From Boswellia sacra (taxonomy: Eukaryota; Streptophyta; Magnoliopsida; Sapindales; Burseraceae): a DNA stretch of 64,000 nt. This document shows positions 57,057 through 64,000 of this stretch, one piece after another. The DNA lies in NCBI GenBank assembly GCA_013180625.2, contig SNVD02014509.1, positions 49,543 to 113,542 of the forward strand. Reading direction: 5' to 3'. Below the pieces are notes generated by a model that saw nothing but the letters and a program-made list of their open reading frames with translations, was not told the DNA's origin and did not search any database. The position numbers were made by a program, and so were the translations under genes. The number at the start of each line of letters is the position of its first letter. Positions within the stretch are counted from its first letter, which is position 1.

Positions 57057-57195
57057 AAAATGATTTGGGAATTTTAAAACATTTTATACGACAGACATGA
57101 AAATTTTCGTCAATGGATTATGCGTATAACTATATGCGACAGTTATTAAAAACCATCGTAAATGGGTGTAGTATTTGCCTCCCTTTCTTGTAGTC

Positions 57196-57404
57196 CACAA
57201 GATTGGGAAACATGTAGAAAGCAAGTATTACCTCATATGGGAAATCGTGCAGTATGGAAATGTGCAAGTATGCAAGGTCACTATAGGAAAAAATCTAACT
57301 GATTCGTTCACCAAAAGTCTTTCGATTAAGGTCTTTAAGGGTCACTTAGAAAGCATGGGAAATGTAAATATGTCACATATCTACTCTAACGAAAAGTGGC
57401 AGAT
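57196..57404 (+). pseudogene. copia A RNase H, C-terminal end, and polypurine tract
   Basis: The frame resumes HKIGKHVESKYYLIWEIV, then VTIGKNLTDSFTKSLSIKVF and KGHLESMGN. This is the invariant end of Ty1/copia pol (NLADPFTK-type motif, here NLTDSFTK). A stretch GAAAAGTGGCAG at 57391-57402 abuts the 3' LTR as polypurine tract. Confidence 0.88.
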
Positions 57405-59098
57405 TATTAGGAATATGCTCTAAGAGTATAGATGTATTTTTGTAAAATGTAAACAATATTGTTATAAATGGATAAAAGTTATTATGTATAAATTGTCCAA
57501 ATGTTATTGTATCAATAACTAAAGGCTCCAGAGCTTGTACATTGATAAAGTTTTGTATATATGAGATATATATGAGACATAGAACTTTATCATAACTCAA
57601 AACTAGTTCATAACCTATAAACAAAAGCTGGATGCTTTGTTTGGACAAGGTTGCAGTGTTGTTTGTCTTCAATGGGAAAATGGTGAGTCTCTAACCATTT
57701 GAAGTGAAAACTTTAGGACAAAGAGAGTAGTCTATTAATGAATGCACTAAACACAGACCACGTGGAATTATAACATTTGGTGAAAATACCATGATCGAAT
57801 ATAGATTACCACAACCAAGCACTAAAGGCATTCGTAGCTTAATCCAAAGTGGGTAATGAACCTCTAGTATGCAGGCCATATTCTTTGATTAGAATGGAAA
57901 GTGAGATCTAAAGTGGAAGCTCAATACCTCGGCTAATTGGGATTGTAAGATCCATATGCCAGTAGACACTACACCATAGATATGGAATTCATAACTCCAA
58001 AAGGATTGCAAAATACCACCTTGGTGGTTTTACAAGGTTTTAAATGCAGAATCTTGGCCAAGTGTTTAATGGAAGGTTGTTCATTAAACTAAGATTTATT
58101 TAAATAAATCTTAACTCATTTAAGGGGCGTAAAACTAGTATCAAAGAATCAAGATGTAATTGGATGGATAAAATAGTAAATTATACCTAGCTCCAATTAT
58201 TGGTATTCCATAAAGGATAGTTATGTAAATATGTTGCTCAATGGATAGGGCTTAAAGAAATAATTTAATCAGATTAAATTACTAAGCTTTTTGTAAAGAG
58301 TATTTAACTCAATAGTGCAGTTTTGAAGTTATAGTGAAGTAAACCAAAGGTAATGAGTGGGGCCCACTATAATTATGAGATAATATTGGAGCTTATAATT
58401 AAATATCTCCATTATGGTTCCCCACATAGCTGTTTATAAAATTGCTTACGCAAGGGCCTGGACTTGAGAAAATAAACTATTTAATTTAATTAGGTTAATT
58501 AGTGGATTAAGCCTAGGTATTAAATTGAATAAAATTATTAAACTAGTATATAGGCCACTGTAATTAATATGATTAGTTAGTAAATTGGGCCTGATATTTA
58601 ATTAATGAGATTAATTAAATGGGCTTTTGAATTAATTAAAGGCTTAAGTAATTAGGTTGGACCCTTAAAGTCTAACAAGGCCCAAATGGGTTTATATGAG
58701 TTATAACCCTAATTAAATCATGTATACTAGTCAATATTAGCAAGGTATATCAGACATAGAAAAAGGGAGCTAGGGTTTTTAACATTTCAGATAGAGTGTC
58801 TCCAACATAGAAAAACATGAAATCATACCTGAGCCTCCCTAAGAAAAAGTTCAATAGCCTTGGAGGCTTGAGCAAGTGACGTTTCAACTTTCTAGTGTCT
58901 TCTAACCTGGATTCTTGTTTTCTCAAGCATTGTCCGGCTTTGATAGATGCCCACACATCTCGTTCAGGCAATTTTTCAAACATACATAGGATCTAAGGTG
59001 GAAGAAAGCACAAAAATTAAAGCTTCTGTTCGTTGATCCTAGTCTCGGAGCCGTTTCCACGTAGTTGATTGGATCAATTTCGTGTTTGGGATCCTACA
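57405..59098 (+). repeat. 3' LTR of copia A
   Basis: It begins TATTAGGAATATG and ends GGGATCCTACA. It pairs with 2254-3954 over the whole length with many substitutions and small indels. It is followed by the TGTGT target duplicate. Confidence 0.87.
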
Positions 59099-59738
59099 TG
59101 TGTGTAATAGCTTAGTAGTATTCTTATTTGTTTTATTATAAGACTTTTTGGCCCACATTCTTTGTTTGTCTCTAAAGCATAGATGCAAAAATTATATTAA
59201 TATATACAATAAAGTAATCTAATAAACAAATAGATTCTCTGTATCTCTTTCTCCCAATGTCAAAATATTACACACATATTGATTATATTAATTTTAAGTA
59301 TGGATTACAACTTCTAACTTATGTCCAGGAAGAGATTTTTTTTATATTGTTAACATGTAGGCGTAGCCAATCTTTTTCTTACAACCTACATGGTTGTGGG
59401 GCAAAGCCTAACTAGTACGAAGCTAAGCTAGCTTATTTAATTCTATTACTACATGGATTCATTGGACCATAAGTAGCTTTTCACTAAGCCTGAGCGCTCT
59501 ACCATCGTTTGTTTGTTTTACTCTTTAACTAAGTGATGCATTAAATAGTTGTAGATTAATTTACTTGTTTTATGCCATAAATAACTAATTTAATTTGTCA
59601 AAGTACAATTGTTAAACATAATACGAATGCTAAAACTTAATACAAATAATAAAATAAAGTACCACTATTCCCTTAATTTATATAAATCTGTTATCACGTT
59701 CAACATTTTTATAATGTGAGTTTGCAAATATTTGTCAC
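59099..59738. other. spacer between copia A and copia A'
   Basis: 640 bp of AT-rich non-coding sequence, presumably host DNA or an older element. No gene or transposon terminus is recognised. Confidence 0.5.
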
Positions 59739-61410
59739 TGCTATAGGAATCCGGTGCCAAATCTGAACACTTCAAGACTATGGAATAGCCTTCAGGACCA
59801 AGATCTTGCGAGCACAAGCTTCAAAATTTCGATTTGCTTTCTCACCACTTCAATTTCTAGGTATGTCTAAATATTGCCTAAACTTGACATGTGGGTGTCT
59901 TAAAATCATTAGATTGTGTCAGATGAATAGTGTTAGATGAACAGTGCTACGTGAGCAGTAATGGTGAACATTACTATATGAATAGTAATTGGTGATCAGT
60001 GACGACTTGTTCACTTCCACTCTCGCAACACTGACCTAATTCATCCTTTTATGCCCATTTTAATCCTTGTCCAATTTTAACTAGTAAAAATAATCATATT
60101 CTAAATAATTTTCTAGGCTCCTAGAACTTAATCTCATAAGGTCTTGAATTAGGCCTTTAATACTCAATTAGGTCTAACCCAATTTTGCGTAGGCTTTTAA
60201 TTAATCACATTAATTATAGGCCAATAATCTAATTAATTAAATTAGCCCAAACACTCTATTATTTAGTTAATCAAATTAATTAAATAATTAGCCCATTTAC
60301 TAGTCAAATATATTTAATTTAATACCAGGGTTTTTATTCTCTAATAAACCTAATTAAATTAAATAATTAATTTCTCAAGTCTGATCCTTGATCAGACAAT
60401 TTTTATCGTCTACCCAAGGGATCTTGGTGGACATATTTAATTACAAGCTCTAATAAGTTTGAACCAATACCATGTTATCTCATAACTATAGTGGGCCCTA
60501 CCTATTAACTTTAATCCGTTCCACTATAGGTCCAAAGTTGTACTCTTGAATTAAATACTCTTTACAAAAAGCTTAATAATTTAATCTGATTAAATTGTTT
60601 CTTTAAGCCATATCCATTGAGCATCAAGTTTACATGACTACCGTTCATGGAATACCAATAATTAAAGCTAGGTATGATTTACCGTCTTACCCCTCTAATT
60701 ATATCTTAAGCCCTTGATACCAATTTTACACCATTTAAATAAGTTGAAATTTATTTAATGAACAACTATTAAACACTCGGCTAAGATTCTCTCAAATAAA
60801 ACCATCAAGATGGAATTCTACAATCCTTTCGGAGTCTTGAATTCATATCTATGGTATAGTATCTACTAGCATTAAGATCTTACAATCCTAACTAACCAAG
60901 GTATTAACCTTACTCTTTTAGATACTCTTTTAGATCTCACTTTTTATTCTAGTCAAAATCCATAGCCTATATACTAAAGGTACACTACCCCCTCAGGATT
61001 AAGGTAGGAATCTCTTTAGTGTTCGGGTTTAGAAATTCACATTTGGTTACAGTATTTCTATCAAATGGATAATTTTCACGTGGTTCGTGTTCAATGCATT
61101 CATAATGCACAAGTATCTTTGTCCTAAAGTCTCTTCTTGAAATGGTTAAAGATTCCACATTTCTCAATTGAAGACAAACAACACAACAACCTTGTCCAAA
61201 CAAAGCGTCTAGCTTTCGTTATAGGTCGTGAACTAGTTTTGAGCTATGACAAAGTTTTATGTCTTAAATATATCTCATATATACAGAATCTTTGTTAATG
61301 TACAAGTTCTAGATACTTTAGTCATTGGATAGAATCATATTTGGGCACAAATAAATAATAACAACTTTATTTATTATTAACATTTATACTCTTATGGCAT
61401 AATCCTAACA
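59739..61410 (-). repeat. 3' LTR of copia A', an inverted relative of copia A
   Basis: On the minus strand it starts TGTTAGGATTATGCC and ends GGATTCCTATAGCA, about 1.67 kb. It resembles the copia A LTR through most of its length, for example TATATGAGATATAT and GGTATTCCATGAACGGTAGT. The distal part is replaced by other sequence, with several GAACAGTG/GAATAGTA motifs at 59925-60005. The minus-strand sequence GGGCAAGTGGGAGAT just upstream is its polypurine tract. Confidence 0.8.
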
Positions 61411-62087
61411 ATCTCCCACTTGCCCTTAGAGTAAACTTGACATACTTGCACATTTCTACGCTACACGATCTCTCGTATAAAGTGGTACTTCCTTTCTTTA
61501 TGTTTTTCACTCTTGTGGTTTCTAGATTCCATAGAAATAGTAGCTGCCTCACTATTATCACCATAAAGTGTAATAATTTTTTCTCCACTTGGAACAACTT
61601 TCGAATCTATAAGGAACTTACAAAGCAAAAAAGCTTCCTTAGCTACCTCACAAGCTATTGCATACCTCATGCTGGGATTAGCAATGCCTGATTACTAGAT
61701 ATTCCTCCATACTATGGCTCCACCACCCAAAGTGAAAACTAATCCTGAGGTTGACTCTCTAGAGTCTAGATCTAATTGGAAATCTAAATCTGTATAACCA
61801 ACTGGTGTTAGATCACTGCCATAATATATCAACATATATCCCTTCATCCTACGAAGATACTTTAATATATGCTTTACTGCAACCCAATGCTCACAACTAG
61901 GATTTGACTGGTATTTATTAATAACTCCCACTGTATATCAGATATTAGTAATTAGCATTGCATATATGAGATTCCTAATAGTAGAGGCATATGGGACTCT
62001 ACTCATGTCTTTCTCTTCTTGAGAAGTCTAAAGAGATCGCTCTCGAGAAAGCTTAACTCCATATCTAAAAGGTAACAATCCTTTCTT
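61411..62087 (-). pseudogene. copia A' RNase H end of pol
   Basis: Frame 61931-61695 reads INKYQSNPSCEHWVAVKHIL, then KYLRRMKGYMLIYYGSDLTP and VGYTDLDFQLDLDSRESTSG, ending GGGAIVWRNI. Frame 61670-61461 continues ACEVAKEAFLLCKFLIDSKV, LYGDNSEAATISMESRNHKS and KERKYHFIREIV. Catalytic Asp in YTDLDF and in GDNSE are visible. A short frameshift separates the two frames. The rest of pol is cut off at 62088 by CACTA-3. It shows what copia A lost at the hAT-like insertion. Confidence 0.87.
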
Positions 62088-62824
62088 CACTACAAGAATT
62101 TTTTGCATATTTGTCAATTCACAATTTTTTTATTTGGCAGTTTTTAAAAAAAAGTGAGAAATTTAACCATATCTTAAAAGTCAAACCTATCAATTCATCT
62201 TATTTGTCACTTTTTGTCTTATTCAATCACATATATATCACATTTTTATAAAAGTTTGACAAAAATGTGAAAATGTAATTTTTTTTTCCCTCTCAAATTT
62301 CCCTCTTTCTTTTCATTTTTTCTTTCAAATATGTGAATATAATATTTCAAATTTCAATAAATTTATCTAAATATAATTAAACAATATAATTTTATTTTTA
62401 ATCTAAAATTAAAAATAATTTTTAAAAATCTTTAAATTAAAGATAACATTATTATATGTATGAAAAGAATAAATTTTTAAATATTAAATTTTAGAAAAAT
62501 GAATTTTTAAATGTGGAAATTTTATGAAATAAATAAAATTATTTTTTAATTTCAAAGTGATGAAAATCACATTATTTAATTGCTTTGATGAAAATTAAGC
62601 AATTAAAAATATTAAAAAAATTATTTTGCAATAATATAACATTTTAAATATGCAAAAAATTATTATAATTTATTTTAAAAATTAAATTAAAACATTTAGT
62701 GCTCTAAAAATTATAAAAAATTAGTCTAATGGTGTAAATGAAAAAGTTTAAAATATAGTGATTGAACAGGAGGATGATTTTGATAATTTTTAATAGATAT
62801 GGATTTCCTGGAATTTTACAATTC

Positions 62825-62833
62825 TATATAAAG
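62825..62833 (+). promoter_or_regulatory. candidate TATA box upstream of the captured exons
   Basis: TATATAAAG lies 12 bp before an ATG at 62837 and about 45 bp before the oligopeptide transporter fragment. It could drive a chimeric transcript, but TA-rich sequence is common here. Confidence 0.3.
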
Positions 62834-62873
62834 GAAATGAAAAACCCTAGGCGTAATCTCCTTGTTGTTACAG

Positions 62874-63176
62874 AACCGAGCCTCTTGTTATTACTCAAAT
62901 CACCATCCAGGTCGCCACCCTCCCCTTTGGCCACTTCCTCGCTGCCATCTTGCCTACCACCAAGTTCAGGATTCCCGGATGTGGAGACAAAGTGTTCTCG
63001 CTCAACCCCGGCCCCTTTAACATGAAGGAGCATGTGCTCATTTCCATATTTGCGAATGGTGGGAGCACTTTTGGATCTGGCTCCGCTTATGCTGTTGGGA
63101 TTCTTACCTTATCAAAGCTTTTTCTGGCAGAAGCATCTCGTTCTTGGCTAGTTGGTTGCTTATTATCACTACCCAG
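62874..63176 (+). pseudogene. oligopeptide transporter (OPT) exon fragment
   Basis: OPT proteins are proton-coupled plasma-membrane transporters of peptides and metal chelates. After an AG acceptor (TTGTTACAG, ending 62873) the frame reads EPLVITQITIQVATLPFGHF, then LPTTKFRIPGCGDKVFSLNP, GPFNMKEHVLISIFANGG, and FGSGSAYAVGIL. NPGPFN-x-KEHVLI-x-IFAN is the OPT family signature. Near 63105 the frame shifts by one base and continues LIKAFSGRSISFLASWLLII and TTQ up to a good donor (CAG-GTAATG, 63176). This is one internal exon of a protein of roughly 700 residues; no other OPT exon follows within the window. The G+C is higher than its surroundings. It is a captured, non-functional fragment. Confidence 0.82.
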
Positions 63177-63401
63177 GTAATGCTTTTTTTTTAAAATTGT
63201 TTTCTGGAAGTGTTTTTGCTATTTTGAAAGGCAAATTAAACTGGGTTTGTTTTTGTTTATTTGGTTTTGAATGCAAGAAACATATTATGTTGTTGTTGGT
63301 CTCAGACTTGATTGCGATAAAACAAGAAGTTGCTTTCTCTTTTGAAGTTCTCGCAGCATTTATAGGAAACATCGAAGATTATCATTGGATTTTGTTTTCA
63401 G

Positions 63402-63926
63402 ATTCGATATCGAAAGGTATTTGACTAGTTTTGGGCATCTCCACTGGGCGAGGACTTATGGCGTTGCGCCTCGGATGTCTCCTGTGGTTTCAACTCTCGT
63501 TGAAGGCGGTGCCACTTGCGTTGGGAAGACTGTGGTGGATGAACTGGCTTCTGGGTAAATGATAAACCTTGAACGTGCAGAGCTTATTGGAAGGACCAAC
63601 AGAGAAGTGTTTAAACTCTTTACATGAATAAGACTATTTGTTGTTTAATGGAAGTGGGGATTCAATATATGTTTTTAAAAGTAGTTATGCACTTTCTTAG
63701 GCATAGAAATTTCGGCTTTTCATTCTCGATTATGTGAACTAAGTTTTTCTTTGGATTTACTGTTGTATATCAATTGGTTTTGGCAATTCTTTTCTTTTCA
63801 GTATCAATGGAGTAAATAAGCATTATGATTCACCAACTAATCCTGCCGCACCTGCACGAGTACCGGGTGGATCTTCTAGTGGGGCTGTTGTTGCCGTGGC
63901 AGCTAATCTTGTAGACTTCTCTTTGG
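63402..63926 (+). pseudogene. amidase (AMI1/OEP64-type) fragment, two exons with intron
   Basis: Amidase-signature hydrolases include plant AMI1 (indole-3-acetamide hydrolase) and the amidase domain of the outer-envelope receptor OEP64/TOC64. Exon 63402-63554 (after TTTTCAG) reads FDIERYLTSFGHLHWARTYG, then MSPVVSTLVEGGATCVGKTV and VDELASG, including the catalytic Lys position neighbourhood of this family. Exon 63802-63926 (after TTTTCAG) reads INGVNKHYDSPTNPAAPARV and PGGSSSGAVVAVAANLVDFS, the Gly/Ser-rich amidase signature with the catalytic cis-Ser, ending at a GT donor (GGGTAAGC). The reading frame and splice sites are intact across both exons. The normal first exon is absent; an OPT exon stands in its place. 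Later exons would lie beyond 64000. An alternative is a genuine rearranged amidase gene. Confidence 0.82.
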
Positions 63927-64000
63927 GTAAGCTTCTTTATGTGTACTTTGATAGCTTATCTCTTCATTTCCTTGCATGTACATTAGCAATGATGATGAAA

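Larger units (their letters stand above)
42319..57195. mobile_element. CACTA-2: CACTA element, itself split by copia E
   Basis: The left terminus is CACTACAGCAAGGGGG. The right terminus, read on the minus strand, is GACTACAAGAAAGGGAGG, a mutated match. Flanks AAC (42316-42318) and CAC (57196-57198) fit a 3-bp duplication with one change. The interrupted RNase H frame resumes correctly after it. Subterminal sequences carry repeats such as TTTTATGATGGTTTT (left) and TTTACGATGGTTTTTAA (right, inverted). Without copia E it is about 5.0 kb. No TNP1 or TNP2 domain is recognised, so it is probably a non-autonomous or decayed element. Confidence 0.82.
2254..59098 (+). mobile_element. copia A: Ty1/copia LTR retrotransposon expanded to 57 kb by nested insertions
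   Basis: Two related LTRs of about 1.7 kb (2254-3954 and 57405-59098) begin with TGTTAGGA/TATTAGGA and end GATCCTACA. They are flanked by TGTTT (2249-2253) and TGTGT (59099-59103), a 5-bp target duplication with one mismatch. A tRNA-iMet-type primer site follows the 5' LTR. A polypurine-like stretch (GAAAAGTGGCAG) precedes the 3' LTR. Between them, in Ty1/copia order, lie remnants of gag, zinc knuckle, protease, integrase, reverse transcriptase and RNase H, all on the plus strand and all degraded. Subtracting the inserts leaves about 11.8 kb, or about 9.6 kb after also removing two internal tandem duplications. The LTRs look clearly diverged by eye, so this is the oldest layer of the nest. 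An intact element would encode a gag-pol polyprotein; this one cannot. Confidence 0.85.
62088..64000 (+). mobile_element. CACTA-3 left end, apparent gene-capturing (Pack-type) CACTA element, runs off the window
   Basis: CACTACAAGAATTTTTTGC is a classic CACTA terminus that abruptly interrupts the copia A' RNase H; the preceding CTT would be the 3-bp target copy. Subterminal motifs of the TTTGTCA(C/A)TT and TTTGGCAG type recur to about 62280. AT-rich sequence follows to 62760. Then, with no other boundary visible, come exon fragments of two unrelated plant genes. The right terminus is outside the window, so the element size and whether it also holds transposase genes are unknown. Confidence 0.7.

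Noticed and set aside
42319..57195. A complete autonomous CACTA element with transposase in CACTA-2
   Set aside because: Apart from copia E, no TNP1 or TNP2 domain can be read in either half.
59380..59520. Possible tRNA-like stretch (GAGCGCTCTACCATCG)
   Set aside because: No acceptor stem, A box or correct B box spacing could be found on either strand.
62762..63025. 87-codon frame starting near 62762, rich in Ser and Pro
   Set aside because: It overlaps the OPT exon in another frame. The OPT frame has clear family motifs, so this one is a shadow.

Overview
The window is plant nuclear DNA, almost certainly from a eudicot. It is AT-rich, has plant splice signals, and consists mostly of Ty1/copia, Ty3/gypsy and CACTA transposons. 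Two plant gene fragments (oligopeptide transporter and amidase) lie at the right end. I cannot name the species. No intact cellular gene, rRNA or standard tRNA gene was found.

The main finding is that positions 2254-59098 form a single old Ty1/copia element (copia A) swollen to about 57 kb by nested insertions. Its 5' LTR is 2254-3954 and its 3' LTR is 57405-59098. The flanking 5-bp target duplication is TGTTT on the left and TGTGT on the right. Its gag, integrase, reverse transcriptase and RNase H remnants lie between the inserts. The inserts are: CACTA-1 (8130-14117, TSD ATA); copia B (14330-21208, TSD TAAAG); a 16.7-kb Tat/Ogre-like Ty3/gypsy element, gypsy D (21266-37953, TSD ATTTG/ACTTG); a small hAT-like element (41629-42249); and CACTA-2 (42319-57195). 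CACTA-2 itself contains a minus-strand Sirevirus-type copia element, copia E (45330-55209, TSD AAGGA). A 1.2-kb tandem duplication (6588-7796, repeated from 7797) includes both copia A gag and the edge of the gypsy LTR. It therefore happened after the gypsy insertion and before CACTA-1 and copia B arrived.

To the right lies a 640-bp spacer, then the 3' LTR (59739-61410) and RNase H end of a related copia element (A') in opposite orientation. A' is broken at 62088 by a third CACTA terminus (CACTA-3). Just inside CACTA-3 are exon fragments of an oligopeptide transporter and of an AMI1/OEP64-type amidase, introns included. It looks like a gene-capturing (Pack-type) CACTA whose far end is beyond the window.

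Notable individual elements are: copia B, nearly intact in structure but with reverse transcriptase and RNase H cleanly missing; gypsy D, with a plant mobile domain (PMD) gene remnant antisense to pol; copia E, with an envelope-like third ORF; and CACTA-1, with a recognisable multi-exon TNP1-type (Transposase_24) gene but no TNP2 transposase. All coding regions carry stops, frameshifts or deletions, except single open stretches in copia B. All boundaries were read by eye from terminal motifs, target duplications and protein similarity recalled from family knowledge. No alignment or database search was run.
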